Origin: Clostridiales bacterium | GTDB taxonomy: Bacteria; Bacillota; Clostridia; Christensenellales; UBA1242 | DNA length: 59,607 nt | Direction: 5' to 3' | NCBI GenBank assembly: GCA_015055905.1 | Contig: SVHI01000007.1 | Location: 1 to 59,607, forward strand | Notes under the pieces: generated by a model | The model's database searches: none | The model's input: only the letters and a program-made list of their open reading frames with translations | Told to the model about the DNA's origin: nothing | Shown: positions 15,982-23,880 of the stretch, one piece after another | Position numbering within the stretch: position 1 is the first letter of the stretch | Layout of the letters: every line of letters starts with the position of its first letter | Made by a program: the position numbers and the translations under genes

Positions 15982-16852
15982 TTTAACAGGATTTGTAAAT
16001 ATTTTAAAGCCTACTGGAATGACATCGTCAGACGTTGTCTGCAAGGTTAAAAAGATTCTTGGAACAAAAAAAGTTGGACACTTTGGAACACTTGACCCAG
16101 CGGCATCGGGTGTTTTGCCACTTGGTGTTGGCAAGGGCACTAAATTCTTTGATTATTTTTTGTCAAAAGATAAAGAATATGTGGCTCAAGTTGAGTTTGG
16201 TGTTTTGACAGACTCACTTGATAGTTTTGGTGAAGTTATTGAAACTCAAGATGTTGATGTGACTGAAGAACAAATTAAGAGTGTTTTGCCAAAGTTTGTT
16301 GGAAAAATTACACAAGTTCCACCAAAATATTCAGCAATAAAAATTAATGGTGAAAAAGCGTGTGATTTGGCAAGAAAAGGCATTGAATTTGAGATTAAAT
16401 CACGCGAAATTGAGATTTTTAGCATTGATTTGATTGAAAAAGTGTCGAAAAACAGATATTTATTCAAGGTCCATTGTTCGGCTGGAACTTATATTAGAAC
16501 ATTGTTTGTGGATATTGCTGAGGCTATTGGTGTGATTTCAACAACACCAGTTATTATTCGAACAAAAAGCGGAAGATTTACAAATGAAACAGCCGTTACG
16601 CTTGAAATGCTTGAACAAAACAAAGAATTAATCGAAATTGAACATTTGTTCAGTGATTTTGAAAAAGTTGAAGTTAAAGATAAGGAGCTTTCAAAAAAGT
16701 TCCTTTGCGGAACAAAAATTTCCGTTAACGAATTTGATGAAATTAAAGATAAAAAACAACCATTCTTCATTTATGTGAATAATAGTGTGGTTGGTCTTTA
16801 TGAAATTATTGATGGGAAAATTTCGCAAATAGTTTATTTATTTGAAAATTAG
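15974..16852 (+). CDS. truB: tRNA pseudouridine-55 synthase
   Basis: Makes pseudouridine 55 in the T-loop of tRNAs. The catalytic Asp is in HFGTLDPAASGVLPLGVGKGTK; KEYVAQVEFGV and CSAGTYIRTLFVDIAEAI follow. 292 residues. The start overlaps nrnA by 8 bases. The next gene in most Firmicutes, ribF, is not here; efp follows with its own promoter. Confidence 0.95.
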   Translation: MTNLTGFVNILKPTGMTSSDVVCKVKKILGTKKVGHFGTLDPAASGVLPLGVGKGTKFFDYFLSKDKEYVAQVEFGVLTDSLDSFGEVIETQDVDVTEEQIKSVLPKFVGKITQVPPKYSAIKINGEKACDLARKGIEFEIKSREIEIFSIDLIEKVSKNRYLFKVHCSAGTYIRTLFVDIAEAIGVISTTPVIIRTKSGRFTNETAVTLEMLEQNKELIEIEHLFSDFEKVEVKDKELSKKFLCGTKISVNEFDEIKDKKQPFFIYVNNSVVGLYEIIDGKISQIVYLFEN

Positions 16853-16869
16853 AAATATATTGAAATGCA

Positions 16870-16898
16870 TTGATTTTTGACATATTTTATGATAATAT
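16870..16898 (+). promoter_or_regulatory. Sigma-A-like promoter of efp
   Basis: TTGATT, 17 bp, TAATAT with TGa extended -10, 32 bp before the efp start. Confidence 0.6.
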
Positions 16899-16929
16899 GA
16901 GTATGTTAAAATAGATTTTTGGAGGATTT

Positions 16930-17487
16930 ATGATTACAGCAGGAGAATTAAGAAAAGGTATCACTTTTGAATATGAAGGCAAAGTGTATGTTGTTGTTGA
17001 CTTTTTGCACGTTAAACCTGGTAAAGGTGCTGCGTTTGTTAGAACAAAATTGAAAAATGTTGTTACTGGTCAAGTTATCGAAATGACTTTCAACCCAGTT
17101 ACAAAATTTGAAAAAGCTCAAATTGAAAGAAAGCAAATGCAATATCTTTACAGCGATGGTGACTTGTATTACTTTATGGACAACGAAACATATGAACAAT
17201 TGCCACTCAATAAGAGTCAAGTTGAAGAAGCTCTTCAATTCATCACTGAAAATATGGACGTAACTATTGCGTTCTATAAAGGCGAAGCATTCAGCGTTGA
17301 ACCACCAAACTTTGTTGAACTCACAATCGTTGAATGTGAACCTGGAATTCAAGGTGACACATCTAAAGCAGGCAACAAGCCAGCTAAACTTGAAACTGGT
17401 TTCGTTCTTCAAGTTCCATTGTTTGTTAACAATGGTGACAAGATTAGAATCGATACTAGAGACGGTTCATATATGTCAAGAGTTTAA
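16930..17487 (+). CDS. efp: Elongation factor P
   Basis: Relieves ribosome stalling at polyproline stretches. Domain I holds [16 protein letters not shown], whose loop Lys is the site of modification in many species. The C-terminal domain ends in [14 protein letters not shown], the usual EF-P ending. 185 residues. A single-gene unit with its own promoter and a terminator that also carries Spo0A-box-like sequence. Confidence 0.96.
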   Translation: MITAGELRKGITFEYEGKVYVVVDFLHVKPGKGAAFVRTKLKNVVTGQVIEMTFNPVTKFEKAQIERKQMQYLYSDGDLYYFMDNETYEQLPLNKSQVEEALQFITENMDVTIAFYKGEAFSVEPPNFVELTIVECEPGIQGDTSKAGNKPAKLETGFVLQVPLFVNNGDKIRIDTRDGSYMSRV

Positions 17488-17500
17488 TTTTAAATGAAAC

Positions 17501-17532
17501 AAAATATGTCGAATTTCGACATATTTTTTTTT
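17501..17532 (+). terminator. Terminator of efp
   Basis: AAAATATGTC/GACATATTTT, a 10-bp stem with the loop GAATTTC (itself GAA/TTC complementary), then a T-run. The same bases form an inverted pair of TGTCGAA sequences. Confidence 0.85.
17507..17521. promoter_or_regulatory. Inverted pair of perfect Spo0A-box sequences upstream of spoIIIA
   Basis: TGTCGAA-T-TTCGACA: two exact matches to the Spo0A consensus TGTCGAA in inverted orientation, 1 bp apart, 69 bp before the spoIIIAA start. They coincide with the efp terminator stem, so the palindrome may be explained by termination alone. A role in binding a Spo0A-type regulator is inference. Confidence 0.4.
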
Positions 17533-17589
17533 GCAAAAAATTCATAACGATAATTTATTACGAGTAACATTTAACAGGGGAGATATTAA

Positions 17590-18498
17590 TTGAAAAATCT
17601 TTTACCAACTTGGCTTTATTTGGCGATTTCAAAGGAGTTTCCTGAGGAATATGTTTATGAATTAAGAGTGAGATTAAATAAGCCTCTACTCATTAATTTT
17701 AAGGGCAGACCCTATGAATTAATAATAAATGACGGGACATCAAATGAGCCATATATTGCAAGTAGTGACCTGATTTCATATATAGTGTCGGTGGCAACCA
17801 AACAATCGCTCTATGCTTATGCTGAACAAATCAAAAAAGGCTATATCTCAACTGATAATGGGGTTAGAATTGGGCTTTGTGGGACGGGTGTTTACAACGA
17901 TGAGAATTTGTCAATGTTAAAACAAATAACATCATTAAACATTAGATTTGGACATAAAATTTATGGTTGCTCAAAAGATATAATAAAGTTTGTTTTGGAC
18001 GGCGACACGGTAAAAAATACTTTGATAATTTCTCCGCCAGGTGCTGGAAAAACAACCTTGCTTAGAGATTTGATTTTTAAACTTTCAAATGAATTTTGTA
18101 TTCAAAATATCTTAGTTGTTGATGAGAGATTTGAACTTGCAGGGCTCGCTCAAGAGTTTGATTTGGGAAAGAATGTTGATGTGATTAGTGGAACGAATAA
18201 AAAATTTGCTTTCACTGACGGGCTTAAGGTTATGAATCCAAGCATTATTGTTGCAGACGAAATTGCGGACGAAGAAGATATTGAGTCGATAAAATCGGCA
18301 TCAAAATCTGGGGTTAAGGTTATTGCAACGGCGCACGCAAAAAATATTGAAGAATTAAACAAACGCAAAAACTTTGAGAATTTTGTTGGTGGTTTTTTTG
18401 AAAGGGTTGTTGTGCTCTCAAAAAGAAATGGAGTTGGAACGATTGAAGGGGTGTTTACACCGTCTGGAAAATGTGTTTTTGTTCCTTATCTAATATGA
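17590..18498 (+). CDS. spoIIIAA: Stage III sporulation protein AA (ATPase)
   Basis: Secretion-type ATPase of the SpoIIIA-SpoIIQ channel, active in the mother cell during engulfment. P-loop SPPGAGKTTLLRDL (about 148-161), Walker B-like SIIVADEIADEED, and an N-terminal domain typical of the family. 302 residues. TTG start at 17590, 8 nt after AGGGGAG. First gene of the spoIIIA operon; it overlaps spoIIIAB by ATGA. Confidence 0.93.
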   Translation: MKNLLPTWLYLAISKEFPEEYVYELRVRLNKPLLINFKGRPYELIINDGTSNEPYIASSDLISYIVSVATKQSLYAYAEQIKKGYISTDNGVRIGLCGTGVYNDENLSMLKQITSLNIRFGHKIYGCSKDIIKFVLDGDTVKNTLIISPPGAGKTTLLRDLIFKLSNEFCIQNILVVDERFELAGLAQEFDLGKNVDVISGTNKKFAFTDGLKVMNPSIIVADEIADEEDIESIKSASKSGVKVIATAHAKNIEELNKRKNFENFVGGFFERVVVLSKRNGVGTIEGVFTPSGKCVFVPYLI

Positions 18499-18980
18499 AA
18501 AAATTTATTGTAGTTTTTCTGGTTTTGATGTTTTGTTATATTGGATATTTGATAAAAGAAAAGTATAAAAACCAAAAATTAATTTTAGAAGAAATTAAAA
18601 ATTTTGTTGAGTTCTTTAGGTCAAACATAATGGTTTTAAAGACTAGTGTTTTGGATATTGTTTATTCTTATAAAAACATTCAAAATAATAAAAACGCACT
18701 TTCTTTTAAAATGTTTCAAAATAACGAAAATCTATTTAAATTTAACGAAAATTTTGCAAATAGATATATTTATGATGAAAAATTAATGGTTTATATAAGG
18801 AATTATTTTGAAGATTTTGGGTTGAAGACACATTGTTACGAACTTGAAAAAACGGATAATTTTTTGTTGCTTTTAAACGACTCTATTCAAAAAACAACAG
18901 AAGAGATAAAAATGAAAGGTGACCTTTGGTTTAAATTATTTGTGGCTATTGGTCTTGTTATTGCGATTGTGATTTGGTGA
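18495..18980 (+). CDS. spoIIIAB: Stage III sporulation protein AB
   Basis: Component of the SpoIIIA channel with a type II secretion GspF-like fold. N-terminal membrane segment (MKKFIVVFLVLMFCYIGYLI), a helical middle with LEEIKNFVEFFRSNIMVLKTS, and a C-terminal membrane segment (WFKLFVAIGLVIAIVIW). 161 residues, close to the normal 170. Start at the ATG overlapping the spoIIIAA stop; the longer ORF start lies inside spoIIIAA. Confidence 0.85.
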   Translation: MKKFIVVFLVLMFCYIGYLIKEKYKNQKLILEEIKNFVEFFRSNIMVLKTSVLDIVYSYKNIQNNKNALSFKMFQNNENLFKFNENFANRYIYDEKLMVYIRNYFEDFGLKTHCYELEKTDNFLLLLNDSIQKTTEEIKMKGDLWFKLFVAIGLVIAIVIW

Positions 18981-18984
18981 GAAA

Positions 18985-19182
18985 ATGGGTATATCGGTTT
19001 TGTTTAAAATTGCTGCGATTGGAATACTTACAATAGTGGTGAGTCAGTTGTTTCAACACCAAGGAAAAGGTGACCTTGCAACGCTTTCAAGTCTTGCGGG
19101 ATTAGTTGTTGTTTTGGCAATAGTTTTATCGATGGTTAGTGATTTATTTGACACAATAAAGACATTATTTGAACTTTATTAA
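18985..19182 (+). CDS. spoIIIAC: Stage III sporulation protein AC
   Basis: 65-residue protein with two membrane helices (about 4-22 and 35-55), as expected for SpoIIIAC. ILTIVVSQLFQHQGKGDLATLSSLAGLV is the family core. Four bp after spoIIIAB. Confidence 0.93.
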   Translation: MGISVLFKIAAIGILTIVVSQLFQHQGKGDLATLSSLAGLVVVLAIVLSMVSDLFDTIKTLFELY

Positions 19183-19205
19183 AAACGCAAAGTGTGGTGA
19201 AAAAT

Positions 19206-19583
19206 ATGATAAAAATAGTTGCAATATCGATAATTACAGTGTTTTTATCATCGATAGTTAAACAGAAAAATAGTGAGTTTGCAACCATAATTAATGTTTG
19301 TGGTGGCGTGCTAATATTTATGTCTGTTTATGAAATGTTTGAAGAAATTATGAATTTTTTTATTGCTTCAAGCGATGAACTTTTAATTGATTCTAGTATA
19401 ATCAAACTTGCTATAAAGATTATTGGTGTTGGATATATTACAGAATTTACTGCTGACATTGCTGAAGATTTTGGCAATAAAAATGTATCTTCAAAAGTTG
19501 TTTTTGGAGGAAAGGTTATTGTATGTGGAATGACTCTTCCAATAATAAAAAAGTTGTTTTCATTGCTATTTTCATTCTGTTAG
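19206..19583 (+). CDS. spoIIIAD: Stage III sporulation protein AD
   Basis: Integral membrane protein of the SpoIIIA complex, 125 residues. It resembles SpoIIIAC duplicated and extended: IVKQKNSEFATIINVCGGVLIF, then GYITEFTADIAEDFGN, then a hydrophobic C-terminus. I prefer the ATG at 19206 over the GTG at 19194 because GGTGA lies just before it. Its end overlaps spoIIIAE by 61 bases in another frame. Confidence 0.9.
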   Translation: MIKIVAISIITVFLSSIVKQKNSEFATIINVCGGVLIFMSVYEMFEEIMNFFIASSDELLIDSSIIKLAIKIIGVGYITEFTADIAEDFGNKNVSSKVVFGGKVIVCGMTLPIIKKLFSLLFSFC

Positions 19584-20713
19584 TTTTTGGTTTTGTTTTT
19601 ACTAAAAACATACCTGTGGCAATGGCACAAAATGATGACCCTGCTATTGAACTTGAGCAGTGGACTGAAGATGTTTTATCAAAAACTGATACTGATAGTT
19701 TAGATGAGTTTTTGCCTGAAGAATCATTTGTTCAAATGTTTTCTTTTAAAGAGTTTGCAAGGTCTGTTTTGTCTGGCGAATACTTGGCTGATTATGATTC
19801 TGTTTTTGAGTTTGTAAAAGATGCTTTTTTAACAAATTTTAAAAAAAATTTGCGGTTTTTTGTGTATTTGTTTGTATGCGTTGTGATTTATGAGATATTT
19901 AAAAATTTCTGCGCAGATAAATACATTGAGGTTAAAAAGAATGTAAAAATTATATTTTGTTTTTTGTTTTGTGTTATTTTACTTTCTTCATTTAAAACAT
20001 ACTATGATGAGATAAGTGGTTTTGTTGATGGTGTGTTTAATTTTACTGCAATACTTTTTCCCATTTTAGTTGGGCTTGTCACGATGTCTGGTGCGGCAAC
20101 TTCAGCATCTGTTTATAGTTCATTTTCAATTTTTATTTTAAACACTGGCTCATATATTATTAGATTTGTTTTAATGTCGAGTGCAATTTCAATATTCATT
20201 TTGTCGCTCTTTGGTTCGATATTAAAAAACAAAAGATTCGATAGGGTGTGTGAAATTGTTAAGTTGATTTTCAAGTATGTTGTTGTTTTATTCTTTTCAG
20301 TCTTTGGACTTTTGTCTTTTGTGAATGTGGTTTCAACATCTTCAAGAGATGGGCTTAATTTGAAACTTACAAAGTATGCAATCAAAAATTATATACCAGT
20401 TCTTGGAGGTTATATTAGCGAGGGTTTTGACTTTCTAAAGGGTTGTTCGATTTTGGTAAAAAATGCCTTTGGTTTTTGCTCGGTTTTGATTTTGATTTCA
20501 ATGGCTATTTCTCCACTTTTGCTAACACTTGTTTTTGTGTTTGGATTTAAAATTTTATCTGCGCTAACTGGTTATGTTGGAGAAGGTGTTTTTTCGGATA
20601 TGTTCAATGATGTGTCAAAAGCATATTCAAATTTTTTGACAATAATAATTGGTTTGTTTTTGATTATGTTTATTTTCATTTTCTTGATGATAATGTCTGT
20701 TTGGGTGGTTTGA
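19523..20713 (+). CDS. spoIIIAE: Stage III sporulation protein AE
   Basis: Polytopic channel component. N-terminal signal-like helix (about 11-35), an acidic external segment (QNDDPAIELEQWTEDV), then about seven membrane helices. 396 residues, as in other Clostridia. Start ATG at 19523 has GGAGG 12 nt upstream and lies inside spoIIIAD. TGATG overlap with the next gene. Confidence 0.92.
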   Translation: MWNDSSNNKKVVFIAIFILLVFGFVFTKNIPVAMAQNDDPAIELEQWTEDVLSKTDTDSLDEFLPEESFVQMFSFKEFARSVLSGEYLADYDSVFEFVKDAFLTNFKKNLRFFVYLFVCVVIYEIFKNFCADKYIEVKKNVKIIFCFLFCVILLSSFKTYYDEISGFVDGVFNFTAILFPILVGLVTMSGAATSASVYSSFSIFILNTGSYIIRFVLMSSAISIFILSLFGSILKNKRFDRVCEIVKLIFKYVVVLFFSVFGLLSFVNVVSTSSRDGLNLKLTKYAIKNYIPVLGGYISEGFDFLKGCSILVKNAFGFCSVLILISMAISPLLLTLVFVFGFKILSALTGYVGEGVFSDMFNDVSKAYSNFLTIIIGLFLIMFIFIFLMIMSVWVV

Positions 20714-20871
20714 TGCTTATAAAAATTAGCGTGATGTTTATAGTGATTAATTTGATTTTTGAAGTGTTCGAAACTGTTTTTCCAATGTCGAGAATGAATG
20801 GATTTGTTAAGTCGTTTGTTGGGGTTGTGTTTTTATATATTGTTTGTTTAAAATTGCTTGAATTTATATAA
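20713..20871 (+). CDS. Minimal SpoIIIAF-like membrane protein
   Basis: 52 residues, too short for the ORF track, translationally coupled to spoIIIAE by TGATG and placed exactly where spoIIIAF belongs. It has two hydrophobic helices (about 6-22 and 33-51) joined by ETVFPMSRMNGFVKSFVGVV, like the E-LLPN-xx-KYVK-VVGL linker of SpoIIIAF. The soluble ring-building domain (about 150 residues) of the normal protein is absent. It is a truncated or minimal SpoIIIAF; that the helices are functional is inferred from the intact coupling and hydrophobicity. Confidence 0.65.
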   Translation: MLIKISVMFIVINLIFEVFETVFPMSRMNGFVKSFVGVVFLYIVCLKLLEFI

Positions 20872-20902
20872 AAAATACAACTTTGAGTGAGATTTGTTAT
20901 TT

Positions 20903-21454
20903 ATGAAAATTAAGAGTTATTTTGTAAAAATAAAAGAAAATATTGCAAAATTATACAATAAAAATAAAAAATTATTATTTTCAATCATTGCTCTTTTTGT
21001 TGTGATTGTTGGTTATTTATTTTTCTCTTTTGGTGAAAAAGAAAATAAAAATGAACAATTAATTAATGATGATATTCAGTTGCAAGATTTATCTTGTTAT
21101 GAAGATTTTTTGGAAAAAAAACTTGAAACAATTTTGCTTGAAATTGATGAGGTGACTTCGGCAGATGTTATGGTTGTTTGTGATTCGTCGTATGTTTATC
21201 ATTACTTAAAAAATGTTTCGGTGACAGAATCTGGAGCAAGCGAAAATGGAACAAAAACTATAACTGAAGAAGTTGTTTTTGAAAAAGAAGGTTCAAATTC
21301 AAAACCAGTTTTAGAGAGATTTGATATGCCAAAAGTTGTTGGTGTTATGGTTGTTGTGAGCGGTGTTTCGCCGTCGACAAAATTATCTATTATCAGTTCT
21401 ATTTCTGTTGTTCTAAATGTGAGCAGTGAATGCATAAGTATTGTAGTAGACTAG
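20903..21454 (+). CDS. spoIIIAG: Stage III sporulation protein AG
   Basis: Channel protein whose periplasmic-like domain forms a ring in the intermembrane space. One membrane helix (about 26-45, LLFSIIALFVVIVGYLFF), then DFLEKKLETILLEIDEVTSADVMVV and the conserved PKVVGVMVVVSGVSPSTKLSIISSISVVL. 183 residues from the ATG at 20903; a TTG at 20894 is an alternative start. The gene lies 31 bp after the SpoIIIAF-like ORF. Confidence 0.88.
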   Translation: MKIKSYFVKIKENIAKLYNKNKKLLFSIIALFVVIVGYLFFSFGEKENKNEQLINDDIQLQDLSCYEDFLEKKLETILLEIDEVTSADVMVVCDSSYVYHYLKNVSVTESGASENGTKTITEEVVFEKEGSNSKPVLERFDMPKVVGVMVVVSGVSPSTKLSIISSISVVLNVSSECISIVVD

Positions 21455-21467
21455 CGGGGGAAAGTTT

Positions 21468-21968
21468 ATGAAGATTTTTTATTTTAAGGAGGATAATTCA
21501 GTGCTTACAAAAAAGAAAAAGATTTTTATTATTTTTGGAATGGTTGCTCTTTTGGTTGTGACTGGTTGCTTGAATTTATTTTTAAACAAGGAAGAGATTG
21601 AGCTTCAACAAACAACTTCGTCACAAATGAGTTTGCTTACAAGTTATAGAGCAAGCAAACTTGAAACAAGAAATTCAATGCTTGAAATTTATGATTCGAT
21701 TATTGCAACCTCTACTGACAAAGAACAAATTATTGAGACCAACGCTTTGATTTCTGACCTTGCAGGAAGAATGGAACAAGAGACCGTTTTAGAGGGAATG
21801 ATTATGGCGTCAGGTTATGAAGATGTTGTTGTGACTAACAGCGATGATAACTATACTGTTATGGTTAAGTCGAACGGACTGACTTCCGACGACGTTGCTA
21901 AAATCTTGGGAATTCTTGTTAAGGAAACCGGGGTTTCTGCAACAAATGTGAAAATTTCTTCAGTGTAA
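21468..21968 (+). CDS. spoIIIAH: Stage III sporulation protein AH
   Basis: Mother-cell channel protein that binds SpoIIQ across the septum. Short cytoplasmic start, one membrane helix (about 18-38), then a helical YscJ/FliF-like domain (QMSLLTSYRASKLETRNSMLEIYDSII ... VKETGVSATNVKISSV). 166 residues, shorter than the Bacillus 218 but similar to clostridial forms. Last gene of spoIIIA, with a terminator right after. Confidence 0.9.
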   Translation: MKIFYFKEDNSVLTKKKKIFIIFGMVALLVVTGCLNLFLNKEEIELQQTTSSQMSLLTSYRASKLETRNSMLEIYDSIIATSTDKEQIIETNALISDLAGRMEQETVLEGMIMASGYEDVVVTNSDDNYTVMVKSNGLTSDDVAKILGILVKETGVSATNVKISSV

Positions 21969-21969
21969 T

Positions 21970-21999
21970 AAAAGGGCGGAAAATTTTCTGCCTTTTTTC
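21970..21999 (+). terminator. Terminator of spoIIIA
   Basis: AAAGGGCGGAAAA/TTTTCTGCCTTT stem with two G-T pairs, followed by TTTTTT. Confidence 0.8.
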
Positions 22000-22037
22000 T
22001 TTGCTGTTATTTAGGATATTTATTTTATAAATATAAA

Positions 22038-22066
22038 TTGATTTTGAAAAATCTTTATGCTATAAT
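22038..22066 (+). promoter_or_regulatory. Sigma-A-like promoter of asp23-nusB-xse-recN
   Basis: TTGATT, 17 bp, TATAAT, 29 bp before the Asp23 gene. Confidence 0.75.
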
Positions 22067-22095
22067 CAAAATATTATAAGACTGGGAGAGTATGT

Positions 22096-22488
22096 ATGGC
22101 AAAAAAAGTTAAAGTTATCATTGAAAATGAAGACGAGACAAAAGACAATGTAACATACAAAAAACACGTTGTTATGAGTATTGTTTCTCTTGCAACTCAA
22201 GAAATCAATGGTATTGCTTCAATTAGCAGAAAGTCGGTTTCTATGATTAGAAGTGCGCTTAGCAAAAATATTAATCGTGGAATCATTGTTGATTTTAATA
22301 ACAACAATGCCAAGATTGACGTTTTTGTTAATGTTAAGTTTGGTTTTTCTGTTAAAGATGTTGCGTTCCGCGTTCAAGAAAACATTAAAGCTAGCGTTGA
22401 GTCTATGACCGAATATAAAGTTGAAAGCGTTAACGTTCACGTTGTTGGAGTTAACTTTAGTGAAGTTGAAAGCGATTTTGTAAGCTAA
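22096..22488 (+). CDS. Asp23/Gls24 family envelope stress protein (YqhY-like)
   Basis: 130 residues. HVVMSIVSLATQEINGIASIS at the start, IDVFVNVKFGFSVKDVAFRVQENIKASVESMT in the middle and VNVHVVGVNF at the end form the Asp23 domain. Proximity to nusB suggests the YqhY branch, whose loss in Bacillus disturbs fatty acid synthesis. accB/accC, which usually precede yqhY, are not here. GGGAG before ATG. Confidence 0.88.
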   Translation: MAKKVKVIIENEDETKDNVTYKKHVVMSIVSLATQEINGIASISRKSVSMIRSALSKNINRGIIVDFNNNNAKIDVFVNVKFGFSVKDVAFRVQENIKASVESMTEYKVESVNVHVVGVNFSEVESDFVS

Positions 22489-22513
22489 TATTTTTGATTG
22501 GGTTTTTTAGAGA

Positions 22514-23476
22514 ATGGAAAATTTAACGAATGAACAAATTATTGATATAATCAATTTTTATAATCAGTGTGGGATTGCCGAAGAGATATATTTATCTAAA
22601 GATGGTGCCCTTGATTTGTTCACTCTTTTAAAAATTAAGCCAGAGTTTGATGACGACGGAAATAGAATTTTGACACCTTATGAGCTTTTGGAGGTTGTTC
22701 CAAAATTTAGGGGAGCAGAAGAAGTTCCTATCGTTTTTGCAATCAAGCATAAAGTCTCAAAGGTTGCTCACGGGCTTTCGGGAGAGTTTGTTTATGGCGG
22801 AGAGAAAAAACAAGACTCAATGGAAATTTTAAACAAATTCAAAAAAGACTACTTTAATGCGATGGCTGTGGGAAACTTAAGTGAGGCTCAAAGAACTTTT
22901 GACCTCATTGATAAACTGACTGGCGGAAACGCAGAAGATGTTATTGGTGTTAACTATAACTACGAGATGTTTTATGCAAAAATGAAAAGGCAACTTTTGA
23001 TTGACTTGTTTGCAAACTTCCTTATCTTGAGAATAATGAACAGAAAGTCTCAAGTGAAGGAGGGAATTGTTAAGGTTGACAAACTTTATAAAGAATTTGT
23101 GGAATCACAAACAAAACAAGATTCGATTGTTGCGGATATTGCAGGATTTCAAATTGGGGCTCCTGTTATTGATAACATTGAACTTGAACTTGATGAAGAC
23201 GAACTTGAAAATGATGAAGACTCAAAAAAGACGACAGTTTCAGTTGAAAAGTTCAATGAAAATGTTGCAAAGCAAACCCAAGAGGCTGTGGTTCAAAAGA
23301 CCATTACTGAAAATGTTACATCGTTCATAAAAGAACGTGTTGAGAAAAAAATTAAAAATGTTGGCTCTAGTATTTTTGATATGTTTGCTGAGCAAAATAA
23401 AGAGAAAACTGAAGAAGAAAAATCTGCTGAGGTTAATGAACCTGAAAAACCTATTGCGGTTTTAGAAAGCGACTAA
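22514..23476 (+). CDS. Unknown protein between asp23 and nusB
   Basis: 320 residues, not recognised. Residues 1-100 hold LSKDGALDLFTLLKIKPEF and VPIVFAIKHKVSKV. About 105-190 is helical (FKKDYFNAMAVGNLSEAQRTFDLIDKL ... MFYAKMKRQLLIDLFANFLILRIMNRK). About 215-235 is strongly acidic (ELELDEDELENDEDS), and the rest is a charged, probably coiled tail. No signal peptide. The start follows a weak site, TTTTTTAGAG. It lies 25 bp after asp23 and 15 bp before nusB, so it is co-transcribed with them. No function can be assigned. Confidence 0.75.
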   Translation: MENLTNEQIIDIINFYNQCGIAEEIYLSKDGALDLFTLLKIKPEFDDDGNRILTPYELLEVVPKFRGAEEVPIVFAIKHKVSKVAHGLSGEFVYGGEKKQDSMEILNKFKKDYFNAMAVGNLSEAQRTFDLIDKLTGGNAEDVIGVNYNYEMFYAKMKRQLLIDLFANFLILRIMNRKSQVKEGIVKVDKLYKEFVESQTKQDSIVADIAGFQIGAPVIDNIELELDEDELENDEDSKKTTVSVEKFNENVAKQTQEAVVQKTITENVTSFIKERVEKKIKNVGSSIFDMFAEQNKEKTEEEKSAEVNEPEKPIAVLESD

Positions 23477-23491
23477 TTATGGAGAAAATTT

Positions 23492-23878
23492 ATGAGTAGA
23501 AGAGATGCGAGAGATATTGGTTTTAAACTTATATTCTCATACACTTTTGATAAAGAAGAAAATAATGATGTTCTTGAAGAATATCTTGCTACTGTTGATG
23601 CTGACGATGGCGCTTATATTAGAGAAGTTTATAAGGGTGTTGTTAGTCATTACGACGAAATTTTGGAAGAGATTGGAAAGTATGCTGAGGGCTTTGAAAC
23701 CGAAAGAATTTATAAGGTTGACCTTGCAATTTTAATCTTGGCTGTTTATGAAATTAAATTTATGAGCGACATTCCATTTAAGGTTAGTGTTGACGAGGCT
23801 GTGAATATTGCAAATAAATATTCAACCGCAAAAAGTGGAAAGTTTATCAATGGTATCTTGTCAAAGTTTGCGAGGTAA
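23492..23878 (+). CDS. nusB: Transcription antitermination factor NusB
   Basis: Binds boxA RNA with S10 in rRNA antitermination. SRRDARDIGFKLIFSYTF at the N-terminus and LAILILAVYEIKFMSDIPFKVSVDEAVNIANKYSTAKSGKFINGILSK at the C-terminus are unmistakable. 128 residues. Two bp before xseA. Confidence 0.95.
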   Translation: MSRRDARDIGFKLIFSYTFDKEENNDVLEEYLATVDADDGAYIREVYKGVVSHYDEILEEIGKYAEGFETERIYKVDLAILILAVYEIKFMSDIPFKVSVDEAVNIANKYSTAKSGKFINGILSKFAR

Positions 23879-23880
23879 AA

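Noticed and set aside
17537-17590. Sigma-E promoter upstream of spoIIIAA
   Set aside because: Expected from biology, and TTCATAACG...AACATTTAAC is vaguely similar, but neither -35 nor -10 matches well enough to report.
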